Assembly: GCA_964059195.1 (NCBI GenBank)
Contig: CAXKWD010000005.1
Span: 41,059,825 to 41,123,824 of the forward strand
Direction: 5' to 3'
Length of the DNA stretch: 64,000 bases
DNA from: Ectobius pallidus
Lineage: Eukaryota > Arthropoda > Insecta > Blattodea > Ectobiidae
Below are positions 1 to 10,051 of the stretch, piece by piece. The position numbers and the translations under genes are program-made. Position 1 is the stretch's first letter. Every line of letters begins with the position of its first letter. Under the pieces are notes generated by a model. That model worked only from the letters and a program-made list of their open reading frames with translations. It ran no database searches and had not been told where the DNA came from.

Positions 1-1240
1 TGCTTTTCCGGGTGTCGTTAATGTTTACATTTGTAACAATTTTGCATTGTAACTTAATTCTAGTGATGGATTTAAATAAATAAATAAATAAATAAATAGA
101 TCTAGGTATGTATAAATTTATAATCTGTAATTTCCCGAATACCATGTTTTTTAGATTATCCAGACTATGATGCAGGTATGTTTTAACTTTCAAAACATTT
201 CCAGTAAGTTTAATTTTTCTATATAAAAGGCGCCTTTTCTCTGCTTCTACTAAATCGAGAATCTTGAAATTTTCAGTATTTGTTTAATCAATTGTCCGAC
301 ATACACTGAAAAAATGTCATATTTAAGTAAATAAGTATATTTTTGAATAATCCTTTTTTCCAGTAGGCCTACTGACACAGAGTATGTATCTAGAAACTCT
401 AAAATGATCATGTGCTTAGCTTTATTAACTTTTGAGAAAAGGTTCCTTGAAGATGGTTATAATGCATTATAATTAATCATTTATTACTTGTTAACACTAG
501 TGCGATACTGAGCAACATTTTCTTGGTGTGACTTGTGTTAATAATTCTATTTTTAATTCAAACTGTCTAAAAATAGTATTTTGAATGTGCTAAAAAGGAT
601 TTATGAGGCATCTAAGAGCAAACATCTTGCTCATATTATATCAAACGGACTTAGAGGATAATATATGGAACTGGATCGTGTCTGCGAGGCTTGTAATTTT
701 AGCCAGTATCGTGTTAAGAACCGACACGGAGCGGCGTCTTCAAGACGTATCAAGCATACAGATCAGAACTCGCAACTCCCTCATCCGGCGTGGGTCGTTG
801 CTCTATCTATCTACCTGATTGGACTCTAAAACTTCATCAAGTACGTGAAACACTCCCTTTCAATACTGAAATTCACCACAAGATCAGAAGATGAGGTACG
901 AGTTTGTGTATGCGTTTGCATACACTGTACAAACTTGAGTAACAGCAGATAGTAATAACGCCAGATTGTATAGGAACTTGCTTCGTACTCTAGGGAGACT
1001 ACTAAAACGTGAATGAATTTGATGAGCTGAAACTATATTCTATTGTACAGAGTGTACATAATGAAACTCCAGGATTTTGAAATGACGGCAATTTAAACAA
1101 AAACACCTGAACAATGTTTGGCAACTCTATTGTAAACACAAATTCATTAAAAAAACGAATACACTCCTAAGTGAGCAACTGCGAAGTCACGGGGACACAC
1201 AGAATCTTCTGTCTTCTTTTCGTAGCACATAATAAACGGT
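1..1240. other. AT-rich stretch, no gene recognised
   Basis: I see no convincing gene here. A short AAAT microsatellite lies at about 74-99. A 71-codon open frame on the plus strand (603-818) has no recognisable domain and is probably chance. Confidence 0.5.
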
Positions 1241-1250
1241 TAACGGAGAT

Positions 1251-1735
1251 ATTTGCAATTCCTTTTTGTCTTACCTTCTCCAGACTGCGAACGAAAACAT
1301 AATTAACTTTTATGTATGAAGGTCTAAAATACAGCTATAGTTTAGATCTTAAGATTATTCAGTTCCAATGTTTAAAGCTAGCAAGTGCTCACGACTTCGC
1401 CCGTGATTGATTACTCAGCTGCTAGATGTTTCATTTAAATCATTTATTTCACATAAAAATAATTAAAGCATTATATTTTTAAAGCATATATATTAAAGCA
1501 TATATATTTGCAATTCCTTTTTGTCTTACCTTCTCCAGACTGCGAACGAAAACATAATTAACTTTTATGTATGAAGGTCTAAAATACAGCTCTAGTTTAG
1601 ATCTTAAGATTATTCAGTTCCAATGTTTAAAGCTAGCAAGTGCTCACGACTTCGCCCGTGATTGATTACTCAGCTGCTAGATGTTTATTTAAATCATTTA
1701 TTTCACATAAAAATAATTAAAGCATTATATTTATT
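1251..1735. repeat. Direct tandem duplication, period 255 bp
   Basis: A block starting ATTTGCAATTCCTTTTTGTC at 1251 recurs at 1506. The two copies stay nearly identical through the words GCTAGCAAGTGCTCACGAC and TTCGCCCGTGATTGATTACT. The second copy ends near TTTATTAACACTGAC, which also occurs in diverged form near 53,670. Few differences separate the copies (for example an A-to-T change in the CAGCTATAG/CAGCTCTAG word and a one-base indel), so the duplication is fairly recent. No coding function is visible. Confidence 0.9.
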
Positions 1736-2110
1736 AACACTGACTTCTTTTTTTTGCATACATCGAACCATTTACATAATTTTATCCTTAATTATATGGA
1801 TTTATGTAATAAACGAAACAGGTCAATCTGGCCTATCTTGATTGTTGAGGATGAGGATGTAATAAATATACAAAATTAAACGAAAGAAATTAATCTTTTG
1901 CTTCCATATGGGCATACAGATTCGAAATGAAACTATTGTAATGAACCAAGGATTCATGAACCTTACCCATATCATGCAGTTCTTTATCCCAAAAAACGTC
2001 GTGTTGTGATTTTCGTTCAAATCATTCAATGTTTTCCCATTTAGGCATGCTTTCAAAATCCCCTTCTGTCCACCAATATATAATAAATAAATAAGATTTC
2101 TGCAAGTCAA
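1376..2110. repeat. Decayed interspersed repeat (family shared with 23.1 and 53.4 kb)
   Basis: Words here recur elsewhere in the window. AATTAAAGCATTATATTTATTAACAC matches about 53,660-53,690, apart from a few changes. The CAATGTTTTCCCATTTAGG block near 2030 matches about 23,398-23,415. The tell-tale phrase with GACTTCGCCCGTG resembles the CGGCGTCGCTCGGG start of the 53.4-kb copy. No coding region survives. The class (SINE-like, or a derivative of a larger retroelement) cannot be settled by eye. Confidence 0.45.
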
Positions 2111-2834
2111 AATGTAATGTAATGTAAGTGTTTATTACAGTAAGTAGCTTTTTACAAATTCCAATGCAAACAGTCGCATGAGTCCACGTGGACCTTCCAC
2201 ACCCGGTCTCCAATTAACAACTTTTTCAAACCTGAGCTGTCTCGCCTTCATTAAAAACTTCCCAATTCCTTCAACGCTTTTGTCCGTCAGAAACTCAACA
2301 TTTTAGTTGCTCCCTACTTGATTCCATAAAAAAATACTCGTAGATATTTTCCCTCCAATATTCCAAACCTTCACAATTCGGCAAAATATGAAACCATGAT
2401 TCTTTCCCCTTACAAAAGTGACAAACTCTCATTCCGTTTTCATCTGTGATCTTAATCATTCGCCCCGACGTCTAATCCAAGCGATCCCCAGTTTACTGAC
2501 TTTGGATCCTTTTCCGATGTACTGCTCCTTCCCCCACTCCAATTTTAATCGCGATTGTAATTCAAGTGAAACCATAGTCTGACAATGCGCATTTGTCTGT
2601 TGTCTATCAATATCCTTCAAACGGTTCTTAACCTTCCTCCACACACTTCTCCTATTTTTCTGCCCATCCCAACGTATCCCATCCCAATTGTTTCTAATCC
2701 CTTTCCTAATTTGGAAGCCTATGTATTTCCTCCTATCCTTAGCTGTTCTTGATAACATATTGCTCTAATTAGATAATGATCCCCCAGCATAAGTTGTAAC
2801 CAATAATTCACCACCCTAATTTTTCACTCTATAG

Positions 2835-3952
2835 CAGGGGAAGTCAACTACGTCTTGTGATGACGATTGTGGAGCAAGAGCATGCGGATCCCTTGTGTGT
2901 GACGTCAGCAAGAGCGCACGGTAGTAGGGGTGTTTAGAGTACGCTAGAGCTAGGTACTTTAGCTCTGTGGGTAGAACAACTTCTGGTTGGAAATACGGAG
3001 CATTTTTCAAAGTTATTGCAAGTACGCGATCCTGATAGTGTTCTCTCTGCAGAACATGTGTTAGTTCTGCAAAACATTCTTCTTCAGTTCGAATCGAGGT
3101 TTCAGGATGTGGAAAACCATTCTCCAATGTTTAAACTTTTTGCTACCCCATATTCAGTTAATGTCAAAGACGTTCCTTGCCGGTATCAGTTGGAACTGCT
3201 AAACTTACAATGCGACGATCTGTTAAAGGACAAATAGGCCTACGAACGTAAAGTGGTCTTGGGTAACTTTTACAGAAATTTCTCTGAAACCAGATTCCCG
3301 AGACTTGCCGCACGAATATTATGTAATTTTGGATCGACATATGTGGCCGAACAATTTTTTTCACTAATGAAACGTGCAAAGCTCAAATCAAGAAGTACAT
3401 TGTTAAATCACAACCTAAATGTAGTCTTCGATTAAATATTGCTCAAACATTACGTCCCAACATTAATAAACTTGTTAAAGAAAAAGAGACAGGAAATTCA
3501 GAAAATTGTTACTGTAATCTTGTATCATCTAAGGTGCAGACGAGCTTGTATGGTAATTCATTCAGTTCATTTTTTTTATCATTTTTACTGTAGTGAATTA
3601 TGTTAATTCAAATGATAGTAGCCTATTGTCTATTTTTGTCAAAGAACATAGATTTTGTGGAAAGGGAATTGTTCTCACAGAATAGAAAAATAGAATTATT
3701 TATAATATGTTAAACTGCTGCGCTGTAATTAACCGATAAACTATCAAAAAAATCGATTGATGTTTCATTAACTCGGAAACACGTATTACGTAAGTTCTAA
3801 CCCCCTAAATTCCCGCTGCCCGCAATACTAATGCCCCTCTCTTCCCCCCTGTTCACTGATGCCTACATTTCACATGCTCCTCGCAGAGATATAACGCGAG
3901 CAGTGTGAGCAGAAAGCAGTGACGTCACAGAGCAAGCTTCTGTCTTCCCCTG
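2835..3952 (+). mobile_element. hAT DNA transposon, internally deleted, with 8-bp TSD
   Basis: The element starts CAGGGGAAGTC and ends with the inverted form GACTTCCCCTG-like CTTCCCCTG. It is flanked by the exact direct repeat CTCTATAG at 2827-2834 and 3953-3960. Eight-base target duplications and CAGGGG termini are typical of hAT (Charlie/Buster-like) elements. The target is LINE family A: the uninterrupted copy at 44,340 reads straight across CTCTATAG into TCTCACTATGCGC. The length of 1,118 bp is too short for a full transposase, so this is a deleted, non-autonomous copy. Confidence 0.92.
3016..3540 (+). pseudogene. hAT transposase C-terminal remnant
   Basis: This is the C-terminal part of a hAT transposase, the enzyme that cuts and pastes the element at 2835-3952. 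The first open piece (3016-3237) carries ESRFQDVENHSPMFKLFATP and QLELLNLQCDDLLKDK. After an in-frame TAG the same frame continues (3253-3435) with FYRNFSETRFPRLAARIL and FGSTYVAEQFFSLMKRAK, which match the hAT dimerisation region of the GTF2IRD2/ZBED/EPM2AIP1-like group. A frameshift follows near 3430, and the words NINKLVKEKE then continue the family C-terminus. The N-terminal BED finger and the first catalytic residues are absent. It is non-functional. Confidence 0.88.
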
Positions 3953-4243
3953 CTCTATAGTCTCACTATGCGCTCCAAACTCTTTCATAATGCCACAGCT
4001 TGCAGTGCCCCTCCCTACCTCCAAAGTCCCATTCAAAAAAAGCGTCCTGACCTGATCTAGATTCCCTGTTTCTTCCCAACCCCATACCTCAGCCCCATAA
4101 GTCATTGTCGATCTCACTATTGCCCCGTACAGAGTTTCCATAACACCCATTGGCAGGTCTGAAATTTTGCTACGTATCCGAAGAGTCTCCACTGATTTCA
4201 GTCCCGCTTTATGTTTCACCACCTCAATGTGCTTTGCCGCAAA

Positions 4244-4755
4244 AGGAACAAAAAGTCACAAGAAAAATTCTAGGCCCAAAACTCGCAGACGAACAATACC
4301 GACTCAGAGACAAACAGGAAATCAAACAATACACAACTATTCACAATGACATTAGAAAACGCAGATTGAGATGATGATAGGATACATTGACATTAAAAGA
4401 ATGACATTAAAAGAATGAACCCAGACAGACTTACAAAACAAATAGTCGAATTCTACGAAAACAGGAGTAAAGCGAAAACAGACACTATGAAGTGGATCGG
4501 TGAAATCAAAACCGATTTGAAACTGGCAGAAATTACACCAGAAGACGTTCAAGACCGGGAAATCTTCAGGGCCAAAATTCACAAATAGCAAGTTGACGAA
4601 GAGGAAAAAACAAAACAAGACTACTGGAACAACGTGGTGTTAAGAGAGAAAGAAAGCCCACAGTAAAAGAATGAAAGAGATATGGGCACCAAGGAAGGCA
4701 AATGCACAGCTAAGTACTTTGCGTTGTCCTAATGGGCTTATTCGCATATATTAAT
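4244..4755 (+). mobile_element. 3' end of a second non-LTR retrotransposon (plus strand)
   Basis: Across frames the plus strand encodes the typical C-terminal tail of an arthropod LINE polyprotein: KILGPKLADEQYRLRDKQEI, then KRMNPDRLTKQIVEFYENR, TMKWIGEIKTDLKLAEI and EIWAPRKANAQLSTLRCP. Several frameshifts and stops separate these pieces. The copy ends in a short AATA-type tail near 4745-4765. It abuts the 5' break of LINE family A at 4243, so one of the two was probably truncated or inserted at that point. Only the last ~170 codons survive. Clade unresolved. Confidence 0.75.
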
Positions 4756-5132
4756 AATAATAACTGGTGCGTGCACAAATGTACATTTCTAATTTTGCAT
4801 TGTGTAGTCATTATTGAGCCTACTCGCATGTTAAACCACTCTATAATGATAACGTTTCCAGATTTTCCCACATAATTCACTCTTGAATTCTGTTGTTAGT
4901 TTGTGGTATGCCTTATTTGTTCATATGAAAATGTGGAAACCGTATATGGATAGCCTAGTAATCACATGTCTGATTTCGAAATTTGCTGATGTTCACCGTT
5001 CATCTATCATGCCTCCAGTGCTATAGAACTATGGCCAGATCTCACTTCCTTTGTTCACTATACTCCTTCTTACATTTTCATATGCTTCCGTGGACTCCAG
5101 TGGATGTAGGGTTCTGAGTTCGTCTATGAGAC

Positions 5133-6668
5133 ATGATTCCTTGCAGAAAGGGAATGCGGCAGGCCTATACTAATCTTAACTTTGAGGTCTCCCCCACTCC
5201 TATAGCTCTCTTTATGTATGTTGCTTCCACCCCTTCTATTATGGCCAGATTTGTTTCAGTGATGTGTGTCCATATAATTCCGATGCCAAACTTTAGGATG
5301 GACGGAATTTTTACTCTAAACAACTTAATTGCTGTTTCTAGGCTTAAATTTTTAAATATAATTGATTGCTATCGTCACTTGTGTTGCTCCTTCTATGACG
5401 TGTTCTGTAACGCAAAGTTCACTTGATTGGAGGGTTATTCCGAGGTATTTAAATTTTGTAACATTTACTATCTATTCTCTCCTGGTGGTAACTGTGGCTT
5501 TTCCTCCATTTCTGAATATCACCATTTTCGTTTTGGTTCTGTTGAAGTCGAAATCTTGGTCTTGGTACCATTTTTCTAGGTCATGTATTACTTTCTGTAG
5601 TTTGGGGAGTTCTGTAGATCCATACGCGTCGGCATATGCGTGTGCGGATAAATCCTCTATCTTTCGTGGTATTTTCAAGAATTCTTCGGCAGCGAGAATG
5701 TAGGACTCATTGGGTCTCCATGCAGGATTCATGAACCTAATTGGGACTCATTGGGTCACCTTGCTTGGAAAGTGATCGACAGTCCGAAATTCTTATCTTG
5801 TTATATTCATTGATTGATTTTATGAGGCATTCCCCTCTCCTATGGTGTCTTGTAGTTTTTAGATTCCTAGAGTTCTGTTTATGCCTTAGTGAAGTCTATG
5901 TATAATGTATAAAATTTCATTTTCTTTTCAATGCTTTCGTTATATCTTGGAGAAAAAGTTGTATTGCCGTTATTGTAGATCTGCCACTTTTGAATGCGTT
6001 TTGGGGTTCAGGCAGGCTCCTGTCTATACGTACTTAATTTGCTTTTTTTTTATCATTTTTGTCAATATCTTGAATGGGGCATTTTCGAGAGCTATTCCTC
6101 TGTATTCGTTAGTGTCTTTTGGGTCACCTTTTCTTTTGTAAAGGACTTCAATTGCGGACTTCCACTGATCCCGAATCCTTCCCAATTCAATCCATTTATT
6201 GAATGGTGCAGGGCGTGCAGAAATTCTGCCGTGTCCTTTAAATATTCGTTATAAATATATTCAGGCCCTCCTGATATTTTGTTTTTTGTTTGCCTTATTG
6301 CCTTCTTTATGTCCTCTTTTGTCAATCGTGTCCATTCATTTTCTAATGGATATTGCGTTTCTTCTTTTGTTCTTCGTGGCGATAGTAGGTCTTCTTTATT
6401 AACATGTTTTTAAAGTGGTTTTCCCAGTCCTGCATGTTTATGTATTGTGATAGAATTCTTTTCTGGGCCGTGTAGCGATGTACGGGTCCGTCTGCACTTT
6501 TTTAGGCTCTCTTTTGTCTTCACTTTCCCAGAATTCTGTTTTATTACCTTCTATCAGCTCCTTGTATTGTTTTCTCTTATTTGATATTGTCTTCTCATCG
6601 GTGTGTCTCCTGGATTTCTCTTTAGTTGGTGTAGTATATTTCATACCATGTTTCCTTTTGTGAGGCAT
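5133..6668 (-). pseudogene. LINE reverse transcriptase remnant
   Basis: Minus-strand pieces of a non-LTR reverse transcriptase. A linker rich in K/E/R (6438-6668) is followed by DIKKAIRQTKNKISGGPEYI (about 6260-6325), the region just before the RT fingers. The palm remnant at 5472-5732 has AYADAYGS in place of the usual YADD, so one catalytic aspartate is lost, followed by LEKWYQDQDFDFNRTKTKM. A large part of the RT between these blocks is unreadable. It belongs to the element at 5030-7225 and cannot be active. Confidence 0.75.
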
Positions 6669-6949
6669 GGCTTGTCGAGTCTTCTCTGTGCCATCATTGT
6701 GTCTGCCTTCATCTTTCGAGTTTCATTTTCGGCCTTAACTGCTGTTCCTTCTTCTAGTTTCCCATTGTTCATTATGGTTTATATTTGTTATGTTTCTTCC
6801 ATTTTTCCTCTTATTTTATCTTTATTGATATTTCTTGAGGTCACTGGGGTTATTTCTCGTTAAGTTTCCATCTGGTAAGTGCTTATATATGGGTATTTAT
6901 GGAATAATTAATAGTGTGGAGCCTTCTTCCTCAAAGTTTGTTCATTACT

Positions 6950-7225
6950 AACCTTGTGTTGTAGTTTTAGCCTTCAAATCTGCAATTTAAGTCTCCAGTA
7001 ATGATAATAGGTTTCTCTGCTTGGCATTCCTGGATTAATGACCTAAGTTAATCTATAATGTCTATAGCTTTGTGATATGAGTTAAAATAAGCTGCTATTA
7101 TTGATATTCGTTGAATTTTTACTAGTAGCGTATTCTCCCTTTTATAGTGGACCTTAAATTCATATTCAGTAGCCATTCCTTGGGGTTGCACCGGTTTCTC
7201 TTTCCATCTCCTTACGATTTAAGTC
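6950..7225 (-). pseudogene. LINE endonuclease (APE-type) remnant
   Basis: Part of the minus-strand LINE at 5030-7225. Minus-strand translation gives WLLNMNLRSTIKGRIRY (across a small indel), then an EC..EKPIIITGDLNCRFEG-like stretch around 6975-7020. The IIITGDLN word is the conserved D-x-N motif of the apurinic-like endonuclease that nicks the target before reverse transcription. Upstream catalytic motifs are not readable. Several frame changes make it non-functional. Confidence 0.65.
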
Positions 7226-9350
7226 TAGTAATAAGATATATCAAGAATTTGATGTTGGATATGTGGCAAACCGGGTGGGAGGAAACTAACACACGAAACA
7301 GAACATACAATGTTAAAAAAAGCACGAAATTTTATAAATCTACAACCCAAGGTTTGATCCACCATCTGACGAGGCATGGACCATAACTTTTATGGTTTGC
7401 CATGAAAAAAAGAGTAAGAGTAATGGGGATTTTGAAGTACGCAAGTATGGGGAAATAGGTACTCCATAAAATAAAATTAAACGATAATACAGTACATAGA
7501 AATATTCCTTTACCCGAATAATTCCTCGTCAGTAATGGGATACGAATTCCCGCTAGACAGCTCAGTGGTTCTGCTGGATTTATTAAATATCGCGATGGAG
7601 TGACGTCTGGATTTGAGCTGAATGCGGTTAATCAATCTATTACAATATTATATGGGATTTTCTGTTTGAGTCAATTGCATTGTTTAACAAGATTTATACG
7701 TGTATTCCTTTGTGCACAAGAAATGGAAAGTAAAATACTTATATATTCCTAAATTCCTTTGAGACACACATGTAGGAGCGAAAACTGCCAATAATTGAAA
7801 TCTTTAATTCGTGAAACTTGAAAATTTTTCTGGGACTGATAATGCATAAGGTCATTTCATCCACCTTGATAACAGAGCCTCAGATTGGCTCCGAAACGTT
7901 GGAGTTTCTAAAATTAACGATCTGCAATAAAAATTTATTCTCAATATCCCCTTAAAAAAATAAGACGATTGTAGTGAAATATTGTGCTTAGATCTTCACT
8001 TTTTTAAATTATCCTTCGTAACTGCTTTTAAATATTACTCTAATTATGACAAATATTTTTAATTGCCGTTATTAGAAAGCATGGATGCTGAAAACTATGT
8101 TCATAATGTGCCAGGATGGAAATTCATAATGACATAAAATGTGGAGGATATCACTATTCCTCCTCCCCTTTTCTCCCTGTTGTTGGGATTTGATGTGAGG
8201 GTAAAGAAGGAAATGAAATAAAGCAACAAAGAGTGACAGCTGAGCATTCATATGAACGTTTTTTCGAATCTTTCATCTTGACATAGCACTCCATTTCCCT
8301 ACTCCTTCCACTGCTCAAGAAATATGGCAGTGTTTTGCAAAAACATATTCCACACTGCTCAGGAAGACACATTCCACACAAGCACTTCTTCATTATCACA
8401 AAGCCTATCATATAACTACAGAGATTAAGACAATTTATTTTGATGGGACGGTACGATGATGAAAAAAAGCTCATATTAATGATGTCGATGGTGATGATGA
8501 TGATTAGAGGAGTATTGTGCAACCATCGTGCTTCAATGTTGTCGTTTAATTTGATAAATGAAACTCTTGTTGGCAGAAGAGTTGCTTATACTAGGAGCTT
8601 AAAATTCTTTGATATGTTTTGTCACAAAAATTCTCTGACAGGGAGTAATAAGTCGGATATTATTTGCATGTAATCGAGCTTTAAGTCTTGCCTGGCGAAC
8701 AGCAGGCCTTCACCTTTACGTGAGGCTGAGACAACTGAATTCGCACTTTCTTCAATATGTGAGTATCTATTCTTGTCCTTTCTTAGGGTGGAGGAAGTTA
8801 TGCGAAGGCATCGCATTAGATGTTTTAAATTTATCAACATGGCCAATTACATGTTCTACATACCATTGTTTAACATTGTGTTCACAATTCGTTTACATTG
8901 TAGATTAAAATTCCTTCTTGTAATTTTTTTACAATATTCGTCTTATTACAACTTGTTCTTCTGCTTACCATGCTAAATATATTTTTAAATAACATATACT
9001 TATGCTATTCTTTACAGTAATTCTATGTTATATCACATTATTTCTCGTGTCCTATTCACTAATTCTATGCGTTCTTATATTTATATCAGGTTACAAGATT
9101 TCAAGATTTACTGCGGACCAAATTGTTAAAAGTTGTTGTGTTTGCTTTTTATCCTTCGTTAATCACTGGCCAAGTGCATCCATTTTTTCTTATATATTGT
9201 TAGTGTGTTGGTGATTAGGGTTAGGTGATTAACGGTTGAGAAATCCTTAAAACAATGTATGCCAAGTATTATTCAGAGACGTGGCAGTCTTCTGTTAACG
9301 CCAGAAAGAGTTTCCAAAAGATGCCGTTTTTCCCTATGCATGTTCATATA
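7226..9350. other. AT-rich stretch without a recognised gene
   Basis: No host gene recognised. Open frames at 8154-8522 (minus, 122 codons) and 8440-8908 (plus) have no domain I know and are rich in low-complexity Met/Ile/Cys runs. A possible degenerate hammerhead-like motif lies at 7864-7897 and is listed separately. Confidence 0.45.
7864..7897 (+). ncRNA. Possible degenerate hammerhead-ribozyme-like motif
   Basis: The order TTGATAA, then GAGCC / 7-nt loop / GGCTC, then CGAAAC matches the layout of a hammerhead core: CUGANGA, stem II, GAAA. Two core positions differ from consensus (C3 read as U, G8 read as A), so it should not cleave. Small hammerheads of this look are known in Penelope-like retroelements. 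No such protein is recognisable nearby. Stems I and III were not established. Weak call. Confidence 0.22.
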
Positions 9351-9394
9351 AGGGTGGATCGAAAAGTAATGCACAATTTTTTTTTGCAAAACGT

Positions 9395-9682
9395 TTAATA
9401 GGAACAATTACAAACAAAAGCACACATGAAGGGACATCTTTTGTAATTTTCTATATAATTGCCAAGTTTCTCAACACATTTCTCCCATCGTGATACCAGT
9501 TTCAAAATACCCTGTTCATAGAAGTCCGTACGGTTGGAGTACAGCCATTTTCGTAATGCTGTTTTCACTTCTGCATATGACGCAAAGCGTTTACCGGCCA
9601 GAAATTTCTTCATGGGACCAAACAAATGAAATTTATTCACTGGGAAGGGAATCGACACTGGTGATGAGTCGAGGGCATACAA
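9395..9682 (-). pseudogene. Mariner transposase C-terminal remnant (left arm)
   Basis: An open frame of 95 codons on the minus strand. From NKFHLFGPMKKFLAGKRF through LRKWLYSNRTDFYEQGILKL to VSRWEKCVEKLGNYIENY it matches the C-terminus of mariner/SETMAR-type transposases, which cut at element TIRs. The third catalytic Asp lies just before HLFGPMK in the family (PSDYHLFGP), but here the preceding residues are replaced (FPVNKFHLFGP), so it is lost. The catalytic core and N-terminal HTH are missing. The same C-terminus is repeated inverted in the right arm. Confidence 0.88.
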
Positions 9683-10010
9683 CTACACGCCCGAAACAAA
9701 GCAGGCCTCTATGGAGTGGAAACATGTTGCTTCCCCGGTAATGAAAACACCCAAAGCGACTTATTTGCTCATAAAGTGCTTGTGACAGTACTCCGGGATA
9801 TATGAATGGTGTTTTATAGGTGGATTTTGCTGAACACGGGACACGAGACAGTAGTACTCCAACCGAAAGGAATTCTATGAACAGGGTATTTTGAAACTGG
9901 TATCTCGATGGGAGATATGTGTTGAAAAACTTGGCGACTATACAGAAAAATAGAAGAAAGATGTCCCTTCATGTGTGCATTTGTTTGTAATTGTACCTAT
10001 TAAACGTTTT
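9655..10010 (+). pseudogene. Mariner transposase remnant (right half, plus strand)
   Basis: The plus strand carries SMEWKHVASP (about 9712-9741), the hallmark just upstream of the mariner catalytic core. It is followed by a broken stretch resembling the VFWD..GVI..DF block (about 9785-9830). After a deletion it jumps to SNRKEFYEQGILKLVSRWE and CVEKLGDYTEK. Most of the catalytic region between these blocks is gone and stops interrupt the frame. It is the inverted counterpart of the minus-strand remnant at 9395-9682. Confidence 0.8.
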
Positions 10011-10051
10011 CTAAAATAGATTATTTTGCATTACTTTTCGATCCTCCCTCC

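Larger units (their letters stand above)
2111..4243 (-). mobile_element. Non-LTR retrotransposon, family A copy 1, 5'-truncated and interrupted
   Basis: Read on the minus strand this is the 3' part of a LINE also present at 43,520-44,579 and 57,399-58,913. The shared 3' end reads ACTGTAATAAACACTTACAT and is followed by an (ACATT)n-like tail at 2111-2128. Coding remnants include a C-terminal domain (2456-2758) with the words KVKNRLKDIDRQQTNA and MVSLELQSRLKLEWGKE, and the reverse transcriptase tail words TMTYGAEVWGWEETGNLDQV (3961-4220). A hAT element (2835-3952) splits the copy, so 2111-2834 and 3961-4243 were once contiguous. Homology to the 57-kb copy stops near 4243, where a different plus-strand LINE begins. 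The clade is not resolved. Confidence 0.85.
5030..7225 (-). mobile_element. Non-LTR retrotransposon on the minus strand, decayed
   Basis: Reading from 7225 down, the minus strand encodes endonuclease remnants and then reverse transcriptase remnants in the order expected for an APE-type LINE. The last coding words near 5050-5130 resemble a LINE C-terminus (LIDELRTLHP, across frames). Many frameshifts and stops are present, so it is inactive. The 5' and 3' ends are blurred. No poly(A) or TSD could be identified with confidence. It faces the plus-strand LINE end at 4244-4755 tail to tail across about 275 bp of unassigned DNA. Confidence 0.8.
9351..10051. mobile_element. Palindromic mariner-derived element
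   Basis: The ends are AGGGTGGATCGAAAAGTAATG at 9351 and its inverse (CATTACTTTTCGATCCTCCC) ending near 10,050. The left arm (about 9351-9543) and right arm (about 9854-10,051) are inverted copies over nearly 200 bp. Both arms include the 3' end of a mariner transposase gene, so each strand reads KLVSRWE and CVEKLG(N/D)Y inward from its end. The 310-bp centre joins more of the minus-strand gene to a plus-strand internal piece with SMEWKHVASP. A clean TA target duplication could not be confirmed at the 3' side. Confidence 0.85.

Noticed and set aside
8154..8522. 122-codon minus-strand open frame
   Set aside because: No domain recognised, long Ile/Ser/Cys low-complexity runs, and no supporting context; length is compatible with chance.
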